A stretch of 64,000 nucleotides of DNA from Blumeriella jaapii (lineage: Eukaryota > Ascomycota > Leotiomycetes > Helotiales > Drepanopezizaceae), in NCBI GenBank assembly GCA_009599575.1, contig VWND01000078.1:496001-560000 (forward strand), given 5' to 3'. The translations under genes and the position numbers were made by a program. Positions 23,001 to 35,500 of this stretch are shown piece after piece. Numbering within the stretch: the first letter of the stretch is position 1; every line of letters begins with the position of its first letter. The notes under the pieces are model-generated. The model had not been told where the DNA came from. It worked only from the letters and a program-made list of their open reading frames with translations, and made no database searches.

Positions 23001-24190
23001 AAAAAGTGCTTCGAAGATTGCAAAGCTTTCGTTAAAAATTGCATTTTTTATTAAAAACGGAAACCTGGCCGAAAAAAAAACTTATTATATCCGACGTAAT
23101 TTTCTAAAATATAAGAAAAAGTCAATTTCGACGTTATACGCGTATTAATCACCGATCGCGGTTATATATGCTTTGTATTCGCTATTAACGATTTATTTAA
23201 ATGGCTTAAAAAGCGATTTTTCCGAAACGCTATTTCCGAAGCTATAACGATTTTTTTTTGGAAAAACGTTGTTTATCGACACGGTTTGTTTAGCAAATTA
23301 AACGTCGATAATAAATCCGAAAACAAAAGCGTTGTTAAAACTTTTATAAAAAAATACGAAATCCAGCGTATTTAAATCTCAGCCTATAATTCGAAAAGCA
23401 ACGAATCCGTGGAACGAAGCTATAGAAATATTTTTAACGGCTTTTCAAAAGCCATTCGAAAAAGCTATAAGCGTTGGTCGCGGAAATTCTCGGAAATGCT
23501 TTTTGTATACGTATATATATATACGCTTCCATTGGAATAATTTTATTTTTCATTTAATACGGCAAAAACGCTCGATTGTTTTTGAAAACAAAATAGCTTG
23601 TATAAAAGTTTTATAACGTAATTAAAATAAAAACGAAAGCTGATTTATTAGCAATAAGATTTAAATAGCTAAATTACCGCGATATAAATATAAAAAAAAT
23701 AATCTTAAGAAAAAAAAAATATAAAAAAGCAATTAAAAAAGTTTAAAATAAAACTAAAGTTTTAAAAAAAACGCTAATTAAAAAAAGAGATTTGATTTTA
23801 GTTTACGACGTTTAGCGCGTTATCGACAAATCGGCCGATATTAAACTTAATTATAAATAGCTCGGACTTTACGAAATATGCGAAGCCGAATTAAATAAAA
23901 GCTATTACAAGTTTACGAAACTCGATAAAACAAAACTGAAAAGAACGTTCGCCGCCAACCGGTTAAAGCGATTTTATAAAAAAAATCAGTAAATTTATCT
24001 CTTGGATTCTAAATCAAACAGCGACTCCGATTTCAGCGATTCCGACGACGATTCCGATCAGAGCGATTATATTTCTAAAAAAAAAAAAACCTCTGAAAAA
24101 GTCTGAAAACAACCGAATAATAATCCCGCTGCTGAAAGCATAATTCAAGTCGTAATTCCATTTATAACCGAAAAAAAGAAAAATACATAT
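20064..24190 (+). pseudogene. C pol relic (protease, RT, RNase H, integrase)
   Basis: Protease-like segment at 20064-20411 (LFDNRAEINYI; a D-S-G site apparently mutated to DNR). RT at about 20900-21950 includes VTIRNA-like MTIRNANVSSNVDQF and the catalytic box YVND at 21592-21603 (D-to-N, G-to-A). RNase H starts at ILTIDASIFGW (about 22080) and ends in NTAANGLSKRKR at about 22445. The integrase core and C-terminus lie at about 22920-23990 (SNESVERSYRNIFNGF at about 23400). A Ser/Asp-rich tail (DSDFSDSDDD) closes it at about 24010-24080. Stops and shifts occur throughout. Confidence 0.8.
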
Positions 24191-24649
24191 AAGATTATTT
24201 ACTAATTGTTTTATTATTTTTATTATCTATTGTTTTCTTTTTTATTATATACTGTTTTATTGTTTTTATTTTTGTTTTATTTGTATACAATTTAATTATT
24301 TTATTTTATATATATTATTTATTTTTAAAACCTTTTTTTATATTATTTAAAATATTTACTGTACTTTTTTTTGTTTGACTGTATTTTTGTTTATCAAAAC
24401 AAAAGCTTTATATATATTTAAGCCGCATATCTGATATATTTATATTGCTCGTACATTTTACGAAAACTATTTTTTATATATTTTATTATTTGCTATTTTC
24501 TGCATTGTTTATTTTTTTCGTTATTCTAAACGAATGCCTGCTTAAACAGCCATAATTTATTAGAAAAACAGCATGCGAATTTCCGTAACTTTTAAATACA
24601 AATATTTTATAATCTCCGTATTTTTTTCTAGCTATTTTTTAATAAATAC

Positions 24650-27600
24650 AACACATTTTTTTGATTAACAAACCCATCGATATTATATCGTTCCCTAAGC
24701 AAAGCGTTGCTAAACCTGGCAAATTTATTTTTAATTTATTTTAAAACGGAACTATTATACGCAATTTTTCCGAATTTAAGCAAGTATACAATGCCGCCAT
24801 CTTAAATTAACAAGCAGCTTTCGTAAAAACATTTATAAAACAATTCGATATAATAATTAAAAACGTTAACGAATTTTTATTCGATTATAAAAGCTTCGTC
24901 AAAATTAAATTCGTTCGCAAAAGCTTTGACTACGACAAATTCCTGCTAAACTACGACAACGCTTTAAAAGCTTTCGCCGAAGCAAAAAAAGCTCGAAATA
25001 ACAAAAAAAAGATAACAGACCGGGTTTTGCGCTTTCTGCCAAATCAGCGAAAAAAAAATATCCAAAAATACGTTTTTAGCAAAATCACCGGTATTATTCC
25101 ATTTCGGCATCTCGCTCGCCTTTTCGAAACTATTATTTTTACGAAAAAAAATTTGAATACTAAACGCTTATATTTTTAAAACGCAAGCTTTAAAAACCAA
25201 TAATCCAAAAGCCCGCAGATTTACAAGCTTTTTTACAACTATTTGCAAATTAATCGACGACGCTATGCAATCGCCAGAAAAAGTTTTAATCGGCTGCGAA
25301 ATTCTAAATCTGATTTTTTTTTAAAGCAAAAAACTGAGTATCGCCAAATGCGGCATTTTTATACCGAACGAAAAAAACGACGCCATTCCGACGTTTTAAA
25401 TCTACGATAACGAAAAAAACGAAAAAGCTAATATTATTTTCGTTTAATTCGAAAAAACATACGCAATAGCAACCAATATTTTTAAAATAGCTAAAACAAT
25501 TCGACGACTTTCATTTTTAATTATCGAAAACGAATTTAAAAACGAAATTAAAAGCGTAATAACAAACAACCGTTTATTCGAATATAAAAAACCTATTGTA
25601 TTTATAAATATAATTCCGGAAAAAGTAAAAACAAAAAACGTAAAAAAGCGCGCCGACACTTTCGAAACTCTTTTTGTTCGGAAAAGAAAATTATTCGCGT
25701 CGCTAGCAGAAAAAGCACCGCGAATAAAAACAGCCGAAAATCAACGCCAAGTTATAAGCTTTAAGCTAATTAATAAAAAACGCGACGACTTTACAAAATC
25801 AGATTCAGAAAATTTTAGCATTCCGAAAGAAAAGAATTCAAACGACTTTGAATCTGACTTTTCGAAATTAAATACGCAAATATTAAAAACGCTTGCTGCG
25901 TTTAAAAACGTCGAACCGCTAATATTTTAAATTTTAATAAAAGCATTTAAGATTTCGACTATTGCGCGACTCGACCGAAAAAGCTTAAAAAGAAATATCG
26001 AAATTATTGCGAAAAAAATTATATAAAAAATATAAAATTAAATTACTTTGCTTAAAACTTTCGCTTTCGACGATAAAACGATTTAAAAATTTTATTTCGA
26101 TATTTTTATATAAAAACCAAATGAATCCGTTAGCTTTTTTTCTTTTTGTTTCGAACAAAAACTAAACTAAGCTTTTTTCGGAAAACTGCAAATATGATAC
26201 GCTAAAGCAAATAAAAAAGACTTTTGAAAACGATAATCCGTTTTTATTCGAGCTTTTTTTCGCTGAAAAATTCCGATTTTTTAATTTCGTTTTTACGAAT
26301 AACGTTAACGCCAAAAAAAACGGCAAGTTTTGCTATTTTCACGTACGCTGTTACGCGGCGTACTGCGATTTAATTATAAAAAAAATTAACGTTATCGGCT
26401 TCGCTGATCGATTCGCTGCTATTAAAAATTCGGACTACGACGTATTCGAAATTAATTTTAATAATTAATTTATATTCCGACGAAAAACTGCGAAAATTAT
26501 TTAAGCGCGTATTAAAGCTTACTTGGGCTACGCAAATTTTAAAACAAACCCTAAAGCTTTTAGCGTAATCATAAAGCTCGACTAAAACGTAAAAAAATAA
26601 AAGCAACGAATATTTCTAAAAGCCGACTTTTCTGGCTTTTCGACCGAAAAAGTGTTTTAAAATTTATTTAAACTAAGCTGCGAATTTGTTAATCACGTAA
26701 AATTTCACAACGGAAAAAACAAACTACTGCTGTATTTTATAAAAAAAAAAATAGCTATATACAAGTATTATTTCCGACTGGTCAAAACCTAAAAAGCATC
26801 TACAGCTTTTTTCGCTAATATGCTTTATAATTTTATTTAACAAGTTTTCAAAATGCATCCCGATTTTTATTTCGCTGCTTTGATTATTCGGAACTTCGAA
26901 AACTGCCGCCTCGTGGCTTATTTTAACGTTTCGATCGCTTTAAGCCTCGCTGATTCCGACCGTATTATAATCACAAAATTCGATATCGCCGACTTTTAAA
27001 AAAAAAAAAAAATCGAAGACCTTACCGACGCCATTCTCGACTACCACGTTTTGCTTATTTTCGCATATAATTCGAAAATAATCGAAGCTTATTTGCAATT
27101 ATATTATAACGCTAAGCTGATTAAAACCATTCAAAAAGATTCAGTTTTCTTATACTTCAGCGCGTTTAAAACGGTGGCCTTGGCTATTTCATCGAATTAC
27201 GAAACCGAAAGCTACGAAATAAAAAATAAAATAACTTTTATCAGCTTTTCGACTAAGCAAAAAGTTTTTGTTAGATTTAGGATTTAAAAAACCGACGGCG
27301 TAATATTAGTCTATTCGAACAATTACACGGCGCAGAAATACAAAAACTATTTCGAAAACGATAATCCGATAAGCAATTTGATATTGTTTGTACTGCGGCG
27401 AAAGCAATTATAGCATTTTCGATGGTTTCGATTGCAAACGATTATTTTCGAACCATTTCGTAAAATAATTTCTTTTATAGGTCTCGAAGCCTTTTCAAAA
27501 GCATTCGTCGGTAAATAACCGTAATTCGACCTATTAGTTTTACGCGAAGCAAAAGCGTTAATCGGTTTTAATTACGACGAACTAATCGATTATTTCTACG

Positions 27601-27930
27601 ATTTTAATACAAAACTTTTCAGCGCTTTCTGCAAAGCATAGAACCACGTTCAAAAGCTAGAATTTATTATTTACAAAAAAAAATCGTAAAAAGCATTCGT
27701 CGCTGCGACGCCTGATAATATTATCGATAAAAAAGCTATTAAAACGTTCGTAGATTTAAACGATACTTCGACTAATATTTTATCGAGCCATTTTTTAAAA
27801 AAGCAAAATAAACAAAATGATTTAAACGATAAGCGAAACGCTACCTTTCCGCAGAAACCAATAGCAAAAAGGCCAAAAACGGGTTAAAAAACCGAAAAAA
27901 TATAAAACTAAAAAGTTCGGTTTTGATTAA
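24650..27930 (+). pseudogene. C accessory coding region, unknown function
   Basis: Between integrase and the 3' LTR there is about 3.3 kb of readable protein sequence with sparse RIP-type stops. About 24677-25460 reads KPIDIISFPKQSVAKPGKF, then a basic stretch. At 26260-26500 a segment contains GKFCYFHVRCYAAYCD, and 27000-27290 is an open frame starting LLIFAYNSKIIEAYL. Near 27378 a Cys-rich stretch reads CLYCGESNYSIFDGFDC (C-x2-C), followed by KRLFSNHF. No known domain is recognised. It is coding-like, but number of genes, introns and frame are unresolved. Confidence 0.45.
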
Positions 27931-28031
27931 TTAATTTTTAAATTATATAAAATAAATTAAATTGCATTTGTTAAAGTTATGTTTTTTTTAATCGTAATTA
28001 AAAACGACTACGTATATTATTTAGGACAGAA

Positions 28032-28298
28032 TATAAAACGGTAATATTTTATATTAATAAAAATTAATAGTTTTAGCTATGGTCGAGGCATAAACCCTTC
28101 CGAAACCCCCTGCCACTGACTACCTTCAACAGATATAAAAGCAAAGCATCCCCTTAAATAATACCGCAGGCACGCAGTCCAATTTATACTTTCATTTATT
28201 CTTCTTTTCCTTTCTTCAGTTTTTTCTAGGAATTCCCTAGACTATTTTACCCACCGACATATGGTCGTATCAGTCTGGTTTTCCTACCTACTTTTATA
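28032..28298 (+). repeat. C 3' LTR (267 bp)
   Basis: TATAAAACGG..CTTTTATA, the direct repeat of 16999-17265. ATAC follows at 28299-28302 and B2 integrase resumes immediately (compare 35327 in B1). Confidence 0.85.
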
Positions 28299-28302
28299 AT
28301 AC

Positions 28303-29588
28303 ATTTAAACGCGATCTGCTGCTATATCACGGTCGCTTAATAATACTAAACGTCGATTATTTTCGTTTGGCTTTTATACGAAAAATATACGACCAAATTT
28401 CCATCGTTTATTTTAGCGCTCGCAAAACTACGCAATTACTTTCGGACTAATATTATTAGCGAAATATAACAGCTTTTGTAAAATAATATTATCGCAATTA
28501 CCACGCTTATCGAAAAAGTTTTGTTTTAAAAAATAAGCGCCCCGGCTTTTTTCAGCCTTTTCCTGTTCCTGACCATTTTTAAAAGCATATTATAATAGAT
28601 TTTTGCAATTTTAATAAAAACAAACACGGTTATAATAACGTATTCGTAATAATAAATCGCTTTTTCAAATAAATTATTTCGATTTTTTGCCATAAAAATA
28701 TCGACGTTCGAAGCCTCGCTAAATTATATATATTCCACGTATACAAATATTTTGACTTTTTAAAAAATATTATTAACGATCGTAACTTTTAGTATTAATT
28801 TATTTTCTGATTTGAATTAAACAAAATATTCGATACGTAATTAAAGCTTTCGACAGCCGTTCATTTCGAAACCGACGGTTACCGAAATTTACAACCAATA
28901 TCTGCAAAAACGCTTTCGACCCTTCGTAAATTTCTATCAAAACGATTAAAACGAATTTCTTTTAATAATAAATTTCGCTTAAATAGTTTTTCTTTACGAA
29001 AGTCTAAATAGCTTTTTATCTTTTGAAATTGTATACAATTATATTTTCCATACCAATTAAAACTGGAAGCTCGATACTTTTTTTTTTTTCAATTTTTTAT
29101 ATAAATTAAACGCAAACGAAATTCGTACGTACGCTCGCCGCTATTACGACGCTTAAAACTTCGCCAAATCGCATTTTTAACAAACCTACGATAAAATAAA
29201 AAAAAATACGAATAAATCTCGCCGCGCGATCGATTTTAATATTAGCGATTACGTATAGCTCGATATGCGTTTATTTCCGACCTTCCGACCCTTCCGCAAA
29301 CTCGATAATTTTATAAACGGCCTTTTTAAAATTATAGCCAAAATTTTCGATAACGCTTTTAAGCTAGATCTTTTTAATATTATAAACGTACATCCAGTTT
29401 TTCACGCTAGCCGACTGCGTAAAGCAATTAACGACGCGCTTTCAGATCAGATTAATTCAGCCTTTGAATTTATTAATATAATTAATAAACTTAAATACGA
29501 AATCGAAAAATTAATCGCTTATCGAATGCAACGGAAAACCTTTTAATACAAAGCTTTTTAAATAGGCTTAAATAAAAATCTCACATGA
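28303..29588 (+). pseudogene. B2 integrase, continued after C
   Basis: Co-linear with B1 35327-36612. It includes the integrase core (FGF-type GYNNVFVIINR near 28630) and the C-terminal module (LPTFRPFRKLDNFINGLFKI; NVHPVFHASRLRKA, 29270-29430). It then runs into the chromodomain-like segment, where A2 interrupts it at CATGA (29584-29588). Confidence 0.75.
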
Positions 29589-29998
29589 TGTAAAGATTGA
29601 AAAGCAGGGAAACACTAGTTCAGACAATAAAGCTCAGATAAGATTGGGTTGATAGTCAGACTGATTTCTACCTTCTATATTTTTAATAGAAGGCGTGTAT
29701 AAGTACAAAAGGAGGGGTGGAGCCTTCGAGAAAAGTATTTCCTAGGAAACCAAGCGAGCCCCATTTAGTATGCTTTTCCAGCTTTTATCCCGATTTTTTT
29801 TTATTTTTTTTAATATAATAATAATTGGTTTTTTAGTAATTATTTTTATAAAGTGTTTTATTTAAATATTATTTCTAGCTTTTATAATATTATCCGACCC
29901 TTACGGCCTATTCGCAAAAAGTATTATTCGAAAATTGGTAAAAAGCAAAAGGTTTTGGCGGATTATTTGATTTATATACGTGATATTGGTTTCTGATA
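29589..29998 (-). repeat. A2 3' LTR (410 bp)
   Basis: TGTAAAGATTG..CTGATA on the plus strand; same orientation as 40808-41218. Confidence 0.85.
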
Positions 29999-30622
29999 TT
30001 ACTTTTTTTTTTAGGCTTTTGGTTTTTAAAAGCGATTGATTTTTTTGTGCGTATGCTTTCGTATATAACGTGCGTTACGCTTTCGAAATAACGTGCGGTT
30101 TTTTCCGCTTTCGGTCGTAAATTGTAGCTGTTTCGTTCGCTTTTAGTCGTGAATTATGGTTGTTTTGCTGTTTTGTTTTTTTTGTTTTCGGTAGCGTTCG
30201 CATTTTCGTTTGAAAAAGCTTTTTTTTTTAAAATGGCCGTTATTTTTCTGCTTAACTTTTTTTTTTTTTTTTTATTTTTATTTTTTCGTTAGCTTTTTTT
30301 TATTTTAATTAATTGTTTTTTTCGCCGCGTTCGCCGCGAATTTTTAAAATGCTTTTGACTTTTATTTGCTTTCGGTGCGTCCGTCTGATTTTACGCGAAA
30401 GCATTATAGCGGACTTTTTGCTTTTTTGCGTTTTCGAGCTTTTCAGCGTAAAATGCAACCGCTGCAAAACTTCGCATATTTAATGCTTTTCTGTAAGTTT
30501 TTTAGACTTTTATTCGGATTCGCTTTTAATTAGCTATAAGTTTCTATCGCACGCGTTATCGAGGCGCAAATATTTTTCGCGGGCTTTAACGATTTTATAA
30601 ATCGTTTCGATGCTGCTATAGC

Positions 30623-30949
30623 TGTGACGATTCACTCTGTTGCCACCTCTCGTGTCACCCCAGCAACTACGTATAGCTGCAAGCTCCCCAGCAACTACGT
30701 ATAGCTGCAAGCTCTCCAGCAACTACGTATAGCTGCAAGCTCCCTGGTCTCCTGGTGGGTCTCCCCATCAATTGTGGAAACTATTATGTATATAAGACTT
30801 TCTCCCCTTAGCAACCTCTGCCTTTTGCAGTTATTGATTCTAAATGAATATTTTTGTTATTACAAAACCAAAGGCTCGTTTTTTATACTATATAAACACG
30901 GCGACCAATTGATTAATTTTTCAGCCCTTCGATTAATTAGATCGTTATA
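30623..30949 (+). repeat. B1 5' LTR (327 bp) with three 27-bp tandem units
   Basis: TGTGACGATTC..CGTTATA. Three copies of a 27-bp unit beginning CAGCAACTACGTATAGCTGC lie at about 30660-30745. A TATA-like GTATATAAG follows at about 30788. Confidence 0.85.
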
Positions 30950-31239
30950 TTATTAACAACTTTTTTTCTACGCTGGCGACGGCGTAAACTATTTTTCCTT
31001 TCGAATTCCTTACGGGTTATACCAAGGTGATCGACCGGTCGTAAAAAGATTTATTTCCGTATTTCGCGAAAAATGGCTTTTGTTTAACGATCTTTCTTTT
31101 AGCAGAGCTTTTCAGCTTCTGTTATTATATCTTAACTTTTTTCTTTTTTTAATCAGCGAAAAAGCAATTTTTTCCAGAAGCTTTTTTTTTTGAAAAACAG
31201 TCTTTTTTCCGAAAAAAAAAAAACAAAGGAAAAGGCAGA

Positions 31240-32560
31240 GCGCTAATTATTTCGCTTGCCACCTCCCAGCTTAGCGCTGAAAGCGTTCAGTTAAGACTTT
31301 TGCAAAATCAATTGAAAAAAGCGCAAAAGCGTAAACGACAACTTTTAAAAGCTATGCGATTGCGACAGACCTTTTAATTAAAGCGTTTGATAGAATTTAT
31401 CGAACGTGCTTTTGCCAGTCGCGAATCTGCTGCTTTTTTCTTTTTTCGCAACGTTTTATTTCAACCAATAAACGCTGCAAACCAATTTCTACGCTTTTCG
31501 CGAACTTTTTTTAGATTTTCCTTTGACGGCCAAAACTTTAGCGCGCTTTTTAAACGCTATGATTCCTATTTATTTGCTGACTTTCGACTAGCTCGTATAA
31601 AGCGCGTTCCGAACTTTAAGTTTAAGCTAAATAATAGTGAAGATTATAAAACACGCTACTAAGAGATTAAAGTTTTCGATAATTTCGAACTTTATTACGA
31701 CTATTTCGCTGGCGATCGATTTCGCAAGAATTATATATTCGATCAGACCGAAGGCGTGGCAAGAGAATTCCTGACTCCGCGTATTTTAGACCGTTCCGAT
31801 TTTACATTTTCCGAAGAATTAATAAAAAAGGTCGCCGATTTCCTGGCCGATCTTTTAAACGTTTAGAAAGCGGAAAACGAGTTTAAAATATTTGCAATAA
31901 GTACGCACGACGACTTTTGGCGATTTTATCTGCGATTTTCTATTTTCGCAGCGAATGCTTAAATACGAATTGATAAACAGCTTCGAAACGCTTTTCGCGA
32001 CAAAATACTAAGGCGTTTACAAGAAAAGCTGCATTTGGAATAAGCGCGTACAACGACTTTTAAAAATTGGCTTATCGCCGTCCGTTAAAAAAAATAAGAT
32101 CAGTTGGCTAAACGAACTTTATACGCGAATCGCTTTTTAACCAAATTTATCATTTATTAAAGTGGTAGATTCTTAACCAAAGCGTACTACGAATCAAATC
32201 GTACGTACGAAAGTCGTTTAAATGTTTTACAGGCTTTTTTTCAGCCTTTTGTTTTTTCTTTTCCTCCACGCTAAAACGCCCCTTTTGGCGTTCTTCTTTT
32301 TCGATCGGACTAACAACAACGCTCGTCCTTTATTCCATATCAAAAGGTTCGAAGCCAATCTGCACGATTTTTTACGGGCCGATTTTCGGTTTTATTTAAA
32401 AGCTTTTTCAGACTGATAAATATAAACGAGGTCGAACCGGCCGAGGATTCGCCCTTTGATAATGATAATAAAAACGAAAACCCTTTTCCAAACGACTTTC
32501 AAAACGCATACGAGGAAATCGAAGGCTTTTCCGCTAATCGAAGAAACGCCCAAGCTTAAG
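31240..32560 (+). pseudogene. B1 gag relic
   Basis: Readable gag-like protein over several frames: LIEFIERAFASRESAAFF, FSFDGQNFSALFKRYDSYLF (31387-31660), then FDNFELYYDYFAGDRF and downstream basic stretches to about 32560. The FDG..F..W-type pattern fits fungal gypsy gag. No clear CCHC knuckle was found. Confidence 0.55.
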
Positions 32561-32579
32561 CAAAGCCTTTTTTTTGGGC

Positions 32580-35500
32580 GTATTGCGCGATATGCGTTAT
32601 TTTAACGTTCGAAAGCTTTTTAATAGCGATTTATTAATAATTTCCGTTATATTTACTAAAAATGGCCTTTCGTACAAAATGAAAGCGCTCGCCGATTTTA
32701 AAGCGAACGGTTATGCGTTAATCGATTCGGCGCTGATTAAGTTCTTTTTTTTTTTTTTAAAATCTTTGATTTAATTTCTCCCGGCTTTTTTTCCTGTAAA
32801 AGGGTATAATAAAGCTCGTGGCTATTTAATTACATATTTTACGCTTTTTAACCTTATTATTGACAATCGAATACAATCGTTTATTCTTTTCTTAATTACT
32901 AACTTCGGAAATTATAGTGTGATTTTAGAAAAAGCTTGGTTGGCCGAATACCAAGTTTTATTAGATTGTAATAAACGCAAGCTTTATTAGCCGAAGTTTT
33001 ACTTTTTTATAGCTTTTTACGCTCGTTGTATTAAAGTCTTTTATTTGCACTTTCGAAAGATTTAATTTCGCCATCAAAACGACGCTGTAAAACGTGATAA
33101 AAACCTTAACCAATTATGGCAGATCTACGACGCTGTGCGAAGCGCGAAAAGATCGAATTTCATTCGCGGTGCCAATTTCGATAGCGACGCTAATAGGATA
33201 ATACAAAAAATTACACTATCTTTCCAGACTGCCGATTCTTTTTTTATTATTTCTTTTTTTTCTTTTTTTTTTTCGTCAGAACAGCTTTTTCGTTTTACGA
33301 AAAACAATTATATTAAAAACCGAAAAAAAACTTTCGCCGCGATAGCCTTTCAGTTTAATATAATCGATAATTTAAATAAGCCATTTTCTGAACCTTTTAA
33401 ACGATCAGTTCGAAAACGAGTTTTTTAACCTACTGCTTACCCAATTTCTATCTGCTAGATTATTGCACACGCTTTTAAGCTGATTTCTAGAAAAGAAGCA
33501 GTTGAAGTGTTTTCAATTTTTTTGTACGAGATCGACAGAATACTAAACGACCTTACGTATAACACTTTTTTTAAGACCCAATTTCACAGTTTTTTCGAAC
33601 GTTTCAGAACCAATAAAATATCGATTTCGACCCTTTCAACTAGCTTAGCAGAGCTAACTTCGAATAAATCTTTCTTCGAATCTTTTTCCCCGGAGTATAA
33701 AAACCTCGAACACGTATTTTCTAAAGCCGCCAGTAACGAGCTAGCTTTTTACCGGCTCTACGATCACAAAATCGAATTTATTGTAAATAAGAAAAAGCTA
33801 AAATATATTTTTTTGTATAAGATATCGATTCTAAAGCTTGAGATTGTCAAAACTTACCTGCAAAACAACTTTAACAAAAGTTTCATCGAATTTTTCATCG
33901 CTTTTTTCGCTGTTCTAATGCTTTTTGCTAAAAAACCCGACGGTTTATTGCGTTTTTGTATCGACTATCGAGCTTTTAATAATATTACTCGTAAAAATCG
34001 CTACCCTTTTCCTTTTATCGATAAAACCTTTGCTTGTTTTTCGGGAGCGCGAATTTTTACGAAGTTCGATATTCGTTAAGCTTTTTACAGAATTCGAATA
34101 GATTCCGCCAGTAAAAAACTGACGATGTTTCGTACGCGTTACGGCGCTTATAAATGCAAAATGCTACTTTTTGGCTTTATTAATAGATTCGCAATTTACT
34201 AACGTTATATAAACGACGTTTTTTTCGACTATTTGAACGATTTTTGCATTGCATACCTGGATGATATTTTTATTTACTCGTCCGACCCTTTGAAACACGC
34301 CACACACGTTCGCAAAGTGTTCCAAAGGCTTGTTAACGCTGGATTACAGGCCGATATTCGGAAGTCTGAATTCAACGTTATACGGACCCGTTACTTAGGC
34401 TTTATTATTTCGATTGAAGGCCTAGAAGTAGATCTAGAGAAAGTCTTCGTGGTCGCTTATTGGAAGCCTTCTATTATTATAAAAGGTATACAAAGCTTTT
34501 TTGGTTTTTGTAACTTCTACCGACGTTTTATTCGAAACTACGATATAATTGCAAAGCTTTTAGTTTATTTGATTAAGGCTAACGTTTTTTTTAATTTTAT
34601 TTTTAAGTGTCAGGAGAGTTTCGATCTTTTTATACTAGCTTTTATTATTGCATCAGTTTTATAATATTACAGGCAAGACTTTTTCTGTATATTAGAAACT
34701 GACGCTTCCGACGGCGTAATAGCTTTTATGCTTTCGCAACTTCATGGCGACGACTGGCTTCCAGTCGCTTATTTCAGCAAAACTATAGCTTTCGCAGAGC
34801 TAAACTACGTCGTACACGATAAAAAGATGCTCGCAATCGTGAGATTTTTAGGCAACTTTCGTATTGAATTAGCTAGCTTAGTTTATTAAATTAAAATAAT
34901 TATTAATTATAAAGCTTTGGAATATTTTATAATTTTTAAATTTTTGAACGTTCGATAGTACGCTGGGCCGAACTTTTCGCCGATTACAACTTTCTTATTA
35001 CGTATAAACCAGGTAAACACAACCTTTTGGCTGACGTACTAATACGTCGTACGAGCGAATTCGACCGCCAAAACTTTTTTAAACGCATTCAGCGTCTGCA
35101 AATACTTTTTCGAGCCGATTAGATCGATTATCGCCTTTTGATTAAAAAACTTCGACCGCCTACGGCCTTCGAAACAGCTGTTTTTATTGTTGAAATAGCT
35201 AATTTTTTATTCGCATTTCGTGTCGTTGATTAGCTTTTCCACGTTAATCGCACAGCTAGCAGCCTGATGGCCTTTCGAAAAAAAGCTGTACGAAACGCTA
35301 CGAAAAGGAACGATAATAATATTCCGTATATATTTAAACGCGACCTGCTGTTATATTACGGTCGCCTGATAGTACCAGACGTCGATCATTTTCGTTTGGT
35401 TTTTGTACAAAAAATGTACGACCAAATCTCTACCGCTTATTCCAGCGCTCGCAAAACTACGCAATTGCTTTCGAACTAATATTATTAGCGAGGTATAACA

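Larger units (their letters stand above)
16999..28298 (+). mobile_element. C: 11.3-kb Ty3/gypsy element with a long post-pol region
   Basis: Plus-strand element with 267-bp LTRs (16999-17265 and 28032-28298) and a 4-bp duplication ATAC (16995-16998, 28299-28302), inserted in B2 integrase. The internal order is leader, gag, protease, RT, RNase H, integrase, an AT-rich spacer (24190-24640), and about 3.3 kb of additional coding-like sequence. It is unusually long for a gypsy element with such short LTRs. All frames are RIP-damaged. Confidence 0.85.

Noticed and set aside
30660..30745. CRISPR-like short repeats
   Set aside because: The 27-bp units are directly tandem without spacers and lie inside a retrotransposon LTR of a eukaryote.
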